This document shows positions 34,592 through 42,198 of a stretch of 64,000 nt of DNA, in pieces. The position numbers and the translations under genes were made by a program. Positions within the stretch are counted from its first letter, which is position 1, and each line of letters begins with the position of its first letter. This DNA comes from Actinobacteria bacterium OK074 (GTDB taxonomy: Bacteria; Actinomycetota; Actinomycetes; Streptomycetales; Streptomycetaceae): assembly GCA_001298575.1 (NCBI GenBank), contig LJCV01000258.1:1-64000 (forward strand), written 5' to 3'. Below the pieces are notes generated by a model. The model searched no databases. It saw only the letters and a list, made by a program, of their open reading frames with translations, and was not told the DNA's origin.

Positions 34592-34914
34592 CTGTGTGTC
34601 CTCTCCAAGTCCATGTTGGCCCATGGCGCGCGCGTGTCCAGAGTTTTTCACTCCCTGTCCCCCCGCACCAAGCCCCTGCTGATGCAGTGGCATGTGCCAA
34701 TTTTGCCGCAACCTAAGACTGGCTTGCATGTTAATTCACGAATAAGTCACGCTGATTGAGCGCTGAGTGATCGGGAGCCATTGCCCGAGGCATGGGCGCG
34801 TTGGGGAGCCATGTGCTGGTCCCCCGTGGCACGGGTGCCCCCTCGCGTGCGGCTCGGCTTCGTCCGTCGGGCCGCACGCATCCCCTCACCACCGCACGAA
34901 AGAAGGTGCCGGCG
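34592..34914. other. Divergent promoter region, relatively AT-rich
   Basis: About 320 bp between the XRE gene and the next plus-strand genes. Bases 34697-34760 are markedly richer in A/T than their surroundings (AATTTTGCC, TTAATTCACGAATAAGTCA), which suits a regulatory site for the XRE protein. I see no coding potential. Confidence 0.4.
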
Positions 34915-34971
34915 ATGGCCCTCACCCCTGACGCCAAGTCCTCTGGTCGAGACGGCAGTTCGCAGTGGTGA
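34915..34971 (+). CDS. 18-codon leader ORF upstream of HATPase gene
   Basis: ATG at 34915, preceded by AAGAAGG at 8 nt, opens an 18-codon frame (begins MALTPDAKSSGRDG, ends SSQW). Its TGA (34969-34971) overlaps the GTG starts of the HATPase gene at 34965/34968. The next gene has no ribosome site of its own, so this ORF probably delivers ribosomes to it by coupling. It could alternatively be the true N-terminus if a frameshift separates it from the HATPase frame. Confidence 0.5.
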   Translation: MALTPDAKSSGRDGSSQW

Positions 34972-35468
34972 CGGGCCGCGCAGGCAACTGCCTGTCAGTG
35001 GCCCGCGCGACGGAGCCGGCCGATGCCTCGGTCGCCTTGGTCGCGCGCCGCATCGCCACCCCCGGTTTCGAAGTCGCGTTCCTCCCGGAGCGGTTCCGTG
35101 TGCGGACCATGCGCCGGATCACCGCTGCCTACGTGCGCCACTGCGGTCTGTCGGTCCTGCTGGACGATGCTCTGCTTGTCGTGTCCGAGTTGGTCGGCAA
35201 TGCCGTCGAGCACGGTGGGGGGCATCCGGTGGGGCTGCGGGTGGCGGCCCTCGTCGACGAGCTGCGTATCGAGGTCGCCGACGGGAATCCGGTTCCGGCC
35301 CGCCGGAGGGTTGCCGGTGAGGCCGACGAGGACGGCCGCGGCCTGCTGCTCGTCGACGCCGTCGCGCGGGAGTGGGGTGTCAGCCCCGACGGCACGATGA
35401 CGTGGTGCTCTCTGGCGATCCCTGAAAACGTGATTCCTGAACTCGCGCTGCCCGATGGGGAATTGTGA
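34965..35468 (+). CDS. HATPase-type (RsbW-like) ATP-binding protein
   Basis: A 167-residue single-domain GHKL ATPase of the anti-sigma/serine-kinase group very numerous in Streptomyces. The N box is VVSELVGNAVEHGG and the G box region DEDGRGLLLVDAVAREWGV; the end is WCSLAIP. Such proteins bind ATP and may sequester or phosphorylate anti-sigma antagonists; a specific partner is not evident. The start is weak and depends on the leader ORF. Its stop overlaps the next gene start by 4 nt. Confidence 0.78.
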   Translation: MVTGRAGNCLSVARATEPADASVALVARRIATPGFEVAFLPERFRVRTMRRITAAYVRHCGLSVLLDDALLVVSELVGNAVEHGGGHPVGLRVAALVDELRIEVADGNPVPARRRVAGEADEDGRGLLLVDAVAREWGVSPDGTMTWCSLAIPENVIPELALPDGEL

Positions 35469-35872
35469 GGGCCACGATCGCGGCCGATGCCGTCGCCCGG
35501 CTGCTGAGCCGTCCGGCCCCGGACAACAGGGAGACGCTGGACCTGCTCTTCGCCGGCCTGCGCCGGGTGCTCGTGCGCGAGGCCGTCGGTGAGCAGGTGT
35601 ACGACGACCTGGAGGCTGTCCTCGGCGAGTACGCGCGCCCGGGTCCGTACGAGGTCTCGGTGGCCGTCGCGGCCCGGCTCCGGGAGGTGGCCGCCACCCT
35701 CGTAGAAGAGGTGGTGGCGTATGTCGTGGAGCCGTATCCCGTAGGGGCGGTGGAACGCCTGACCGCAGTGTGCGCCGAGCAGCCGTGCGCGCGGGACGCC
35801 CGCGGCCATCTCGTCCGCCTCGCCCTCGCCGTCCTTGAGATTCTCGATCTGCTGGGGGACGACGTCCTGTGA
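35465..35872 (+). CDS. Small helical hypothetical protein
   Basis: 135 residues, GTG start overlapping the HATPase stop (GTGAGG). Mostly helical and acidic: AADAVARLLSRPAPDNRETLDLLFAGLRRVLV, VAVAARLREVAATLVEEVVAYV, LVRLALAVLEILDLLGDDVL. It loosely resembles small natural-product-cluster-associated proteins of the DUF6415 type, but I am not sure. Its stop overlaps the next gene by 4 nt. The gene order suggests it works with the HATPase. Confidence 0.6.
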   Translation: MRATIAADAVARLLSRPAPDNRETLDLLFAGLRRVLVREAVGEQVYDDLEAVLGEYARPGPYEVSVAVAARLREVAATLVEEVVAYVVEPYPVGAVERLTAVCAEQPCARDARGHLVRLALAVLEILDLLGDDVL

Positions 35873-36018
35873 AGCATGCTGCCTTACGGGACGCCGGGCC
35901 CGTCGTCCTCGTCGTAAGCCTGTTGGTCGTGCTGGTGGTGCTGGATGTCGCCGCGCACGCCGTCGCCAGGCGGCGTTGGACCGGGCGGGCGCGGGACGAG
36001 GGGAAGCGGTGGCCGTGA
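35869..36018 (+). CDS. 49-residue single-pass membrane protein
   Basis: A tiny gene: GTG at 35869 overlaps the preceding stop, and the TGA at 36016-36018 overlaps the next gene's start. The product begins MKHAALRDAG, has one strong membrane segment (PVVLVVSLLVVLVVLDVAAH, residues 11-30) and a basic C-terminal tail (AVARRRWTGR). Codon 6 is TTA (35884-35886), so translation may require the bldA tRNA. No family recognised. The position within an overlapping operon supports it being real. Confidence 0.6.
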   Translation: MKHAALRDAGPVVLVVSLLVVLVVLDVAAHAVARRRWTGRARDEGKRWP

Positions 36019-36473
36019 CCGTCGCGAGGATCGTTCTCGCGCCCCGGGAGAAGCACGTTCTTGAGGGGCTGGCCGACGGCGGCACGCTCGCCGAGGTCGC
36101 GCTGGGCCTGGGGATCCGGCCGGGCACAGCGTCGGACTATCTGCGGACGGCCAAGCGCAAACTGCGGGGCGCGGACGAGGACGCGACGGCCCTCGCCATC
36201 GCCTACGCCACCCTCGCCCTCGATCCGCCCGAGCCTCTGGAACTGGGCGAGTTGTACATTCCGCGCCAGCAACGGGACCTCGTACCCCTGGCTGTGGCGG
36301 GCATGCGGGCCGCCGACATGGCCGTCGAGCTGCGGCGCCCGGTCGACGTCGTCCGGCGGGATGTCCGTGGGCTGACGGCGAACCTGCGGGCCCGCAGTCC
36401 GGCCCATCTCGTCAAGCGGGCGTGGCAGTACCGGCTGGTCACGGCGGAACAGGTGCTCGCATGGCTGCGGTGA
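36009..36473 (+). CDS. Small LuxR-like HTH protein
   Basis: 154 residues from GTG at 36009 (AGGGG about 5 nt upstream); GTG at 36015, which overlaps the previous stop, is the alternative. The N-terminal half is a LuxR/GerE-like helix-turn-helix: LAPREKHVLEGLADGGTLAEVALGLGIRPGTASDYLRTAKRKLRG. The rest is helical with a second HTH-like stretch (VPLAVAGMRAADMAVELRRPVDVVRRDVRGL). No receiver or sensor domain is attached. It closes the operon begun by the leader ORF at 34915. Confidence 0.7.
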   Translation: MAVTVARIVLAPREKHVLEGLADGGTLAEVALGLGIRPGTASDYLRTAKRKLRGADEDATALAIAYATLALDPPEPLELGELYIPRQQRDLVPLAVAGMRAADMAVELRRPVDVVRRDVRGLTANLRARSPAHLVKRAWQYRLVTAEQVLAWLR

Positions 36474-36541
36474 GCGAGCGCGACCGAGAGAGTCGCGAGG
36501 GGGCGGGACCGCCGTCGACCGGATGCGCCGGCCATCAACTC

Positions 36542-36868
36542 TCAGCCCTCGTCCTCCGCCTTCCCCCGCCCCTCCCTCCGCCTGTTCTCCGCGTCCAGGT
36601 TCTTCAGGAAGTCGGGGTTGTCGTCCGGGGCGACCCAGGTGTGGCCCGTAGGGGACGCGGCGGTGGCGTCCGGTCCGTAGCCCGGGCGGCGCTTGCCCGC
36701 CAGGAGCCAGGCCAAGGGGCCCACCAGGACCTCCCCGAACAGCAGAATCACCACCACCCACCCCAACTTCGGCAAGCCCCGTACCTCGTTCTCCGGGGTG
36801 TTCAGGCAGTCGACGAAGGCGTAGATCCACAGCGCCAGAACCAGCAGGAAGGGCAGATACCTCAGCAT
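36542..36868 (-). CDS. PLD nuclease N-terminal (PLDc_N) domain membrane protein
   Basis: 108 residues. Two membrane segments, LRYLPFLLVLALWIYAFVDCL and LGWVVVILLFGEVLVGPLAWLLAG, surround the motif NTPENEVRGLPKLGW typical of PLDc_N proteins. The C-terminal tail is hydrophilic (GYGPDATAASPTGHTWVAPDDNPDFLKNL). Despite the name, no nuclease domain is present. Divergent from mqnL with 90 bp between. Confidence 0.8.
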   Translation of the reverse strand: MLRYLPFLLVLALWIYAFVDCLNTPENEVRGLPKLGWVVVILLFGEVLVGPLAWLLAGKRRPGYGPDATAASPTGHTWVAPDDNPDFLKNLDAENRRREGRGKAEDEG

Positions 36869-36958
36869 GGCCGTACGGTCCCCCCGGAGAAGCGGCAGGG
36901 GCGCGGAACACCGCCCCGGTGACGCGCCCAGAGTAGCCGTTGACCGATACTGGAACGC

Positions 36959-38416
36959 ATGGCTTACGACGATCTTCGCTCCCTCCTCCGCGCGCTGGAA
37001 CGCGAAGGCGACCTCAAGCGTGTCAAGGCCGAGGTCGACCCGTATCTGGAGGTCGGGGAGATCGTCGACCGGGTGCAGAAGGCCGGCGGGCCCGCGCTGC
37101 TCTTCGAGAACGTGAAGGGCGCGGCCATGCCGCTGGCCATGAACGTGTTCGGCACCGACCGCCGCCTCCTCAAGGCCCTCGGGCTGAAGTCCTACGACGA
37201 GATCAGCGAGAAGATCGGCGGGCTGCTGAAGCCCGAGCTTCCGCACGGGTTCGTCGGGGTTCGTGAAGCCTTCGGCAAGCTCGGGTCGATGGCCCACGTC
37301 CCGCCGAAGAAGGTCAAGTCCGACAGCGCGCCCGTACAGGAGGTCGAACTCCACGGCGACGAGGTCGACCTCGACCTGCTGCCCGCGCTGTTCACCTGGC
37401 CGCAGGACGGCGGCTCCTTCTTCAACCTCGGGCTCACCCACACCAAGGACCCCGTCAGCGGCGTCCGCAACCTCGGGCTCTACCGGCTCCAGCGGCACGA
37501 CAAGCGCACCATCGGCATGCACTGGCAGATCCACAAGGACAGCCGCAACCACTACCAGGTCGCCGCCCGGCGCGGGGAGCGGCTGCCCGTCGCCATCGCC
37601 TTCGGGTGCCCGCCCGCCGTGTCGTACGCCGCCACCGCGCCCCTCCCCGGCGACATCGACGAGTACCTCTTCGCCGGGTTCGTCGCGGGCAAGCGGATCG
37701 AGATGGTCGACTGCAAGACGGTGCCCCTGCAGGTGCCCGCGCAGGCCGAGGTCGTCATCGAGGGCTGGCTGGAGCCCGGCGAGATGCTCCCCGAGGGGCC
37801 CTTCGGCGACCACACCGGCTTCTACACCCCGCAGGAACCCTTCCCCGCGCTGACCATCGACTGCGTGACTATGCGTCGACGGCCGCTGCTCCAGTCGATC
37901 GTCGTCGGTCGGCCTCCTACCGAGGACGGGCCCCTCGGACGTGCCACCGAGCGGTTCTTTCTGCCGCTGCTGAAGATCATCGTTCCGGACATCGTGGACT
38001 ACCACCTCCCCGAGGCCGGTGGCTTCCACAACTGCGCGATCGTCTCGATCGACAAGAAGTACCCGAAGCACGCGCAGAAGGTCATGCACGCGGTCTGGGG
38101 CGCGCACATGATGTCGCTGACCAAGCTGATCGTCGTCGTCGACGCCGACTGCGACGTCCACGACCTGCACGAGGTCGCCTGGCGCGCCCTCGGCAACACG
38201 GACTACGCCCGCGATCTGTCGGTCGTCGAAGGGCCCGTCGATCATCTTGACCATGCCTCCTACCAGCAATTTTGGGGTGGGAAGGCGGGGATCGACGCCA
38301 CCAAGAAGTGGGTGGAGGAGGGGTACACCCGGGACGGCGGGTGGCCGGAGATGGTCCTCTCGGACCCGGATACGGCGGCCCTGGTCGACCGCCGCTGGAA
38401 GGAGTACGGACTGTGA
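36959..38416 (+). CDS. mqnL: UbiD-family decarboxylase of the futalosine menaquinone pathway
   Basis: A 485-residue UbiD-fold decarboxylase that needs prenylated FMN. In the futalosine route it removes the carboxyl group from the 1,4-dihydroxy-6-naphthoate-derived intermediate. Characteristic stretches are NLGLYRLQRHDKRTIGMHWQIHKDSRNHY, EGPFGDHTGFYTP and GFHNCAIVSIDKKYPKHAQKV. Its stop overlaps the GTG of the prenyltransferase gene (4 nt), and the flavin prenyltransferase follows, so all the partners are together. Gene name follows S. coelicolor order. Confidence 0.88.
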   Translation: MAYDDLRSLLRALEREGDLKRVKAEVDPYLEVGEIVDRVQKAGGPALLFENVKGAAMPLAMNVFGTDRRLLKALGLKSYDEISEKIGGLLKPELPHGFVGVREAFGKLGSMAHVPPKKVKSDSAPVQEVELHGDEVDLDLLPALFTWPQDGGSFFNLGLTHTKDPVSGVRNLGLYRLQRHDKRTIGMHWQIHKDSRNHYQVAARRGERLPVAIAFGCPPAVSYAATAPLPGDIDEYLFAGFVAGKRIEMVDCKTVPLQVPAQAEVVIEGWLEPGEMLPEGPFGDHTGFYTPQEPFPALTIDCVTMRRRPLLQSIVVGRPPTEDGPLGRATERFFLPLLKIIVPDIVDYHLPEAGGFHNCAIVSIDKKYPKHAQKVMHAVWGAHMMSLTKLIVVVDADCDVHDLHEVAWRALGNTDYARDLSVVEGPVDHLDHASYQQFWGGKAGIDATKKWVEEGYTRDGGWPEMVLSDPDTAALVDRRWKEYGL

Positions 38417-39315
38417 GCAGTGCCTCCGCAGCCATTCCCCAGCCGGGGCGCACCAAGGCATTCCTTCGCCTTGTCATGATCGAACACTCCGTCTTCGCGC
38501 TGCCGTTCGCGTACATCGCCGCCCTCAGCGCGATGTTCCAGCTGGACAAGAACGTCCACTGGGGACGGCTGCTGCTGGTCACCGTCTGCATGGTCGGCCT
38601 GCGCACGTTCGCCATGGCGGTGAACCGGATCATCGACCGCGAGATCGACGCGCGGAACCCGCGCACGGCGCAGCGCGAACTGGTGACGGGCGCGATGAGC
38701 GTGCGGCACGCGTGGACGGGCGCGCTGATCGCCCTCGTCGTCTTCCTCGGTTCGGCGGCGCTGCTCAACCCGTTGTGCCTGGCGCTCGCCCCCGTCGCCG
38801 TCGTCCCGATGGTGCTCTACCCCTACGGGAAACGCTTCACGAACTTCCCGCAGGCCATCCTGGGGCTTGCCCAGGCGATGGGCCCGATCGGCGGCTGGCT
38901 GGCGATCACCGGGGAGTGGTCGTGGGACGCGGTGATCCTGGGGCTGGCCGTGGGCGTGTGGATCGGCGGGTTCGACCTGATCTACGCCTGCCAGGACGTC
39001 GAGACGGACCGCGAGATCGGCGTCATGTCGGTGCCGGCGCGGTTCGGGATCCCGGCGGCGGTGTGGGGGGCACGGGTCTGCCACACCGTGACGACCGCGC
39101 TGTTCGTCTGGTACGCGCTGGCCACCGGGGCCGGGGTGTTCTTCTGGCTGGGGCTGGTGATCGTGGCGGGGGCGTTCGGGTACGAGCACACGATCGTGCG
39201 GCCGCACGATCTGTCGCGGCTGAACCGGGCGTTCTTCAGCGTCAACGGGTTCATCGGGATCGCGCTTTTCGTGTGTGCTCTGCTCGACCTGCTGGTTCGT
39301 GGTCTGACGGTCTGA
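38413..39315 (+). CDS. mqnP: UbiA-family prenyltransferase (menaquinone)
   Basis: A 300-residue polytopic membrane enzyme that attaches a polyprenyl chain to the naphthoate ring. The first Asp-rich diphosphate-binding motif is NRIIDREIDARNPRT; the second is CQDVETDREIG. About eight or nine membrane segments. The start GTG overlaps the mqnL stop. It belongs to the MqnP branch by context. Confidence 0.88.
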   Translation: MSSASAAIPQPGRTKAFLRLVMIEHSVFALPFAYIAALSAMFQLDKNVHWGRLLLVTVCMVGLRTFAMAVNRIIDREIDARNPRTAQRELVTGAMSVRHAWTGALIALVVFLGSAALLNPLCLALAPVAVVPMVLYPYGKRFTNFPQAILGLAQAMGPIGGWLAITGEWSWDAVILGLAVGVWIGGFDLIYACQDVETDREIGVMSVPARFGIPAAVWGARVCHTVTTALFVWYALATGAGVFFWLGLVIVAGAFGYEHTIVRPHDLSRLNRAFFSVNGFIGIALFVCALLDLLVRGLTV

Positions 39316-39385
39316 TGACCGTTCCTGGCCGCAAGAGCCTCGCGCCGGGCCGGGCACCCGTCCTCAACTAGATCCGGCCCGCCGG

Positions 39386-39397
39386 TAGGCTCAGGGT
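39386..39397 (+). promoter_or_regulatory. -10 box for leaderless mqnM
   Basis: TAGGCT at 39386-39391 is 6 nt upstream of the mqnM GTG. Spacing fits a transcript starting at the start codon. The -35 box is weak (CTCAAC 17 nt further up). Confidence 0.4.
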
Positions 39398-40078
39398 GTG
39401 AACGCAGGAGAAACGCAGCGCGCGCCTTGGATCGTGGGGGTGTCCGGAGCCTCCGGTACGCCGTACGCGGCTGCCGTGCTGCGCGCGTTGCTCGCGGCGG
39501 GGGAGAGCGTCGACCTGGTGGTCAGCCGGGCCTCGCGGCTCACGCTGCTCGACGAGACCGGGATCGCCTACCGCGACGCGCACTGGCGGGACGACCTGCG
39601 CGCCTGGCTGTCCCGGGGCGCCGACGGCAAGCCGGACACGTTCGTCACCGACATGGACGCCGATGCCGTACGGCACTGGAGCCCCGGTGACCTTGCCGCC
39701 GGGCCGTCGTCGGGGTCGTATCCGGCGAAGGGCATGCTGATCGTGCCCGCGTCGACGGCCTGTGTCGCGGGGGTCGCGCTCGGGCTGTCCAAGGACCTGT
39801 TGCAGCGGGCCGCGAGTGTCACGCTCAAGGAGCGCCGGCCGCTCGTCGTCGCCGTACGGGAGACGCCGTTGAACGGGCAGACCCTGCGGCACCTGGTGAC
39901 CCTCGACGACGCGGGCGCGAGCGTGGTGCCCGCGTCGCCCGCGTTCTACGCGGGGGCCACGCACATCCAGGACCTGGTGGACTTCGTCGCCGGGCGGGTG
40001 CTGGACGCGGCGGGCGTCGGGCACCGGCTCTACCGCCGGTGGGAGGGGGATCTTGGCGGCGGGTCCCGTACGGCATGA
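39398..40078 (+). CDS. mqnM: UbiX-family flavin prenyltransferase
   Basis: A 226-residue flavoprotein that makes prenylated FMN for the UbiD enzyme. Motifs: VGVSGASGTPYAAAVLRAL at the flavin loop, IVPASTACVAGVALGLSKDLLQRAASVTLKERRPLVVAVRETPL, and HLVTLDDAGASVVPASPAFYAG. It follows mqnP after 82 nt and probably has its own leaderless promoter. Together with mqnL and mqnP it completes the late futalosine steps. Confidence 0.88.
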   Translation: MNAGETQRAPWIVGVSGASGTPYAAAVLRALLAAGESVDLVVSRASRLTLLDETGIAYRDAHWRDDLRAWLSRGADGKPDTFVTDMDADAVRHWSPGDLAAGPSSGSYPAKGMLIVPASTACVAGVALGLSKDLLQRAASVTLKERRPLVVAVRETPLNGQTLRHLVTLDDAGASVVPASPAFYAGATHIQDLVDFVAGRVLDAAGVGHRLYRRWEGDLGGGSRTA

Positions 40079-40212
40079 CGGTCCCCGGGTCGGACGACAC
40101 CGGGACCGGTACGGGCGCTGGTGCCGGCCCTGGCACCTCGCCGGGCCCCCAGGGTTTGCAACACCCCATTACTTTTCGGATTCAGCGGATTCAGCGGAAG
40201 GCTTTCGATCGC

Positions 40213-40671
40213 ATGGACGCGGTGGACAGGCAGCTCATCCAGGCTCTCAGGGAGAACGGCCGGGCTTCCTACGCGGAGCTGGGACGGCTCGTCGGGCTGT
40301 CGGGACCCAGCGTCACCGACCGGATCAACCGGCTGGAGGCGGCCGGGGTCATCACCGGCTACCGGGCCACCGTCGACTCCGCCTCGCTCGGCCTCGGCGT
40401 CACCGCGCTGATCGGGATCTCGCTCTCCGACGCCGCCGACCACGAGGACGTGGCGCGGCGGCTGAAGGACCTGAGCGAGATCGAGGACTGCTGGTTCATC
40501 GCGGGCGACGACTCGTTCATGCTCAAGGTGCGGGTGTCGGACGTGGACGGTCTGGAGAAGACCATCCGACGGCTGTCCGGCACGACGGGGGTCTCCCGGA
40601 CCCGTACGACGGTCGTGCTGTCCACGAAGTGGGAGAACCGGGTGGGGGAGCTGCCCGAGGAGGAGTACTAG
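40213..40671 (+). CDS. Lrp/AsnC family regulator
   Basis: A 152-residue Lrp-type protein. The N-terminal helix-turn-helix (DAVDRQLIQALRENGRASYAELGRLVGLSGPSVTDRINRLEAAGVI) is followed by the ligand-binding RAM domain (LGVTALIGISLSDAADH, DDSFMLKVRVSDVDGLE). ATG at 40213 matches the usual start; the open frame extends upstream into the mqnM end. It is embedded between mqnM and mqnE, as in S. coelicolor, so it may tune menaquinone synthesis. Confidence 0.85.
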   Translation: MDAVDRQLIQALRENGRASYAELGRLVGLSGPSVTDRINRLEAAGVITGYRATVDSASLGLGVTALIGISLSDAADHEDVARRLKDLSEIEDCWFIAGDDSFMLKVRVSDVDGLEKTIRRLSGTTGVSRTRTTVVLSTKWENRVGELPEEEY

Positions 40672-40712
40672 GGGAGTACTAGGGGAGTACTGAGGCGTAC
40701 TAGGGGGGTAGT
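40660..40712. repeat. GAGTACTAGGG repeat cluster around the Lrp stop codon
   Basis: GAGTACTAGGG is repeated at an 11-bp period, followed by GAGTACTGAGG and CGTACTAGGGG. The Lrp stop TAG at 40669-40671 lies in the first unit. Only four imperfect copies; a second mini-repeat (GATCGGTG) lies at 40773-40800. Confidence 0.5.
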
Positions 40713-40818
40713 CGAGGGCGCGTCCGGGGGTGGGGGCGTCGGCGGCGTACGGTTGAGCAGGTCCCTCTTGCGGTGATCGGTGATCGGTGTCGTGATCGGT
40801 GTGGTGAAAGGTGTGGGC

Positions 40819-41982
40819 ATGGACGTCGGGCTCAAGCGCGAGCTGGAGGAGAAGGTCAGGGCCGGTGAGCGGCTGACCCGCGAGGACGGCGTCGCGCTCT
40901 ACGAGTCGGACGACCTGGCCTGGCTGGGCGGGCTCGCCCACGAGGTGCGGACGCGGAAGAACGGCGACGTCGTCCACTTCAACGTCAACCGGCACCTCAA
41001 CATGACCAACGTGTGCACGGCGTCCTGCGCGTACTGCTCCTTCCAGCGCAAGCCGGGGGAGAAGGACGCGTACACGATGCGCATCGAGGAGGCGGTGAAG
41101 CTCGCCAAGGCGATGGAGGGCGAGAACCTCACCGAGCTGCACATCGTCAACGGGCTGCACCCGAACCTGCCGTGGCGCTACTACCCGCGCTCGCTGCGGG
41201 AGTTGAAGGCCGCGCTGCCGGACGTCTCGCTGAAGGCGTTCACGGCGACGGAGATCCACCACTTCGAGACGATCAGCGGGCTGTCGGCCTCCGAGATCCT
41301 CGACGAACTCATCGACGCGGGTCTTGAGTCGCTGACCGGCGGCGGTGCGGAGATCTTCGACTGGGAGGTACGGCAGCACATCGTCGACCACCGCACGCAC
41401 TGGGAGGACTGGTCGCGCATCCACCGGCTCGCGCACGAGAAGGGTCTCAAGACCCCGTGCACGATGCTGTACGGCCACATCGAGGAGCCGCGGCACCGGG
41501 TGGACCACGTGCTGCGGCTGCGGGAGTTGCAGGACGAGACCGGCGGCTTCCAGGTCTTCATCCCGCTGCGGTACCAGCACGACTTCGTGGACGTGAAGGA
41601 CGGGAAGGTGCGTAATCGCCTTCAGTCGCGTACACAGATGGCGACGGGTGCGGAGGCACTGAAGACCTTCGCGGTGTCCCGGCTGCTGTTCGACAATGTG
41701 CCGCACGTCAAGGTCTTCTGGGTGATGCACGGCGTCCAGACCGCGCAACTGGCGCTCCAGCACGGCGCCGACGACATGGACGGCTCGGTGGTGGAGTACA
41801 AGATCACCCACGACGCGGACAACTACGGCACCCCGAACAAGCTGACGCGCGAGGACCTGCTGGACCTCATCCGCGACGCGGGCTTCCGCCCGGTGGAGCG
41901 GAACACTCGGTACGAGGTGATCCGGGAGTACGCGGGGGCGGATCCGTCGCGCCGGGAGTCGCCGCAGCCTATGCGGGTGTGA
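40819..41982 (+). CDS. mqnE: Aminofutalosine synthase, radical SAM
   Basis: A 387-residue radical SAM enzyme that joins 3-(1-carboxyvinyloxy)benzoate with the adenosyl group of SAM to give 6-amino-6-deoxyfutalosine. The [4Fe-4S] ligands are in CTASCAYCSF (CxxxCxxC); further motifs are HIVNGLHPNLPW and GGGAEIFDWEVRQHI. ATG at 40819 has AAAGG about 6 nt upstream. It lies downstream of the Lrp gene. Its TGA stop is the end of the first unit of a 9-bp tandem repeat. Confidence 0.9.
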   Translation: MDVGLKRELEEKVRAGERLTREDGVALYESDDLAWLGGLAHEVRTRKNGDVVHFNVNRHLNMTNVCTASCAYCSFQRKPGEKDAYTMRIEEAVKLAKAMEGENLTELHIVNGLHPNLPWRYYPRSLRELKAALPDVSLKAFTATEIHHFETISGLSASEILDELIDAGLESLTGGGAEIFDWEVRQHIVDHRTHWEDWSRIHRLAHEKGLKTPCTMLYGHIEEPRHRVDHVLRLRELQDETGGFQVFIPLRYQHDFVDVKDGKVRNRLQSRTQMATGAEALKTFAVSRLLFDNVPHVKVFWVMHGVQTAQLALQHGADDMDGSVVEYKITHDADNYGTPNKLTREDLLDLIRDAGFRPVERNTRYEVIREYAGADPSRRESPQPMRV

Positions 41983-42109
41983 GGGGTGTGAGGGGTGTGA
42001 GGGGTGTGAGGGGTGTGAGGGGTGTGAGGGGTGTGAGGGGTGTGAGGGGTTTGCGGGGTGCGAGGGGTGCGAGGGGTGCGAGGGGTTTGCGGGGTGTGAG
42101 GGCTTTGCG
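41975..42109. repeat. 15-copy 9-bp tandem repeat containing the mqnE stop codon
   Basis: Eight perfect GGGTGTGAG units (41975-42046), then GGGTTTGCG, three GGGTGCGAG, GGGTTTGCG, GGGTGTGAG and a last degenerate unit. TGA at 41980-41982 inside unit one ends mqnE. The long run of near-identical units indicates recent slippage expansion. Units have no spacers, so it is not a CRISPR array. Confidence 0.9.
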
Positions 42110-42162
42110 GGCCCACTCGCCCGTCCGAAAGTGGCCAACCGTCGACCGCCCCGCCCCTTGGT

Positions 42163-42198
42163 TTGAACCCCTTCCAAACTAAGGGTTACCTTACTTCC
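42163..42198 (+). promoter_or_regulatory. Leaderless promoter of the GNAT gene
   Basis: TTGAAC (42163-42168), an 18-bp spacer, TACCTT (42187-42192), then 6 nt to the ATG at 42199. Both boxes match the Streptomyces housekeeping consensus well, and the spacing places +1 at or near the ATG; no ribosome site is present. Confidence 0.65.

Noticed and set aside
41975-42109. CRISPR array
   Set aside because: Units of 9 bp with no spacers and no cas genes nearby.
41823-42116. Minus-strand Pro-Thr-His repeat protein (PHTPHTP)
   Set aside because: It is only the translation of the 9-bp tandem repeat; no ribosome site or flanking domain.
42181-42193. Iron-box or operator AAGGGTTACCTTA before the GNAT gene
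   Set aside because: It resembles the motif at 53810, but TACCTT is at the exact position of a -10 box with a good -35; it lacks the full iron-box consensus.
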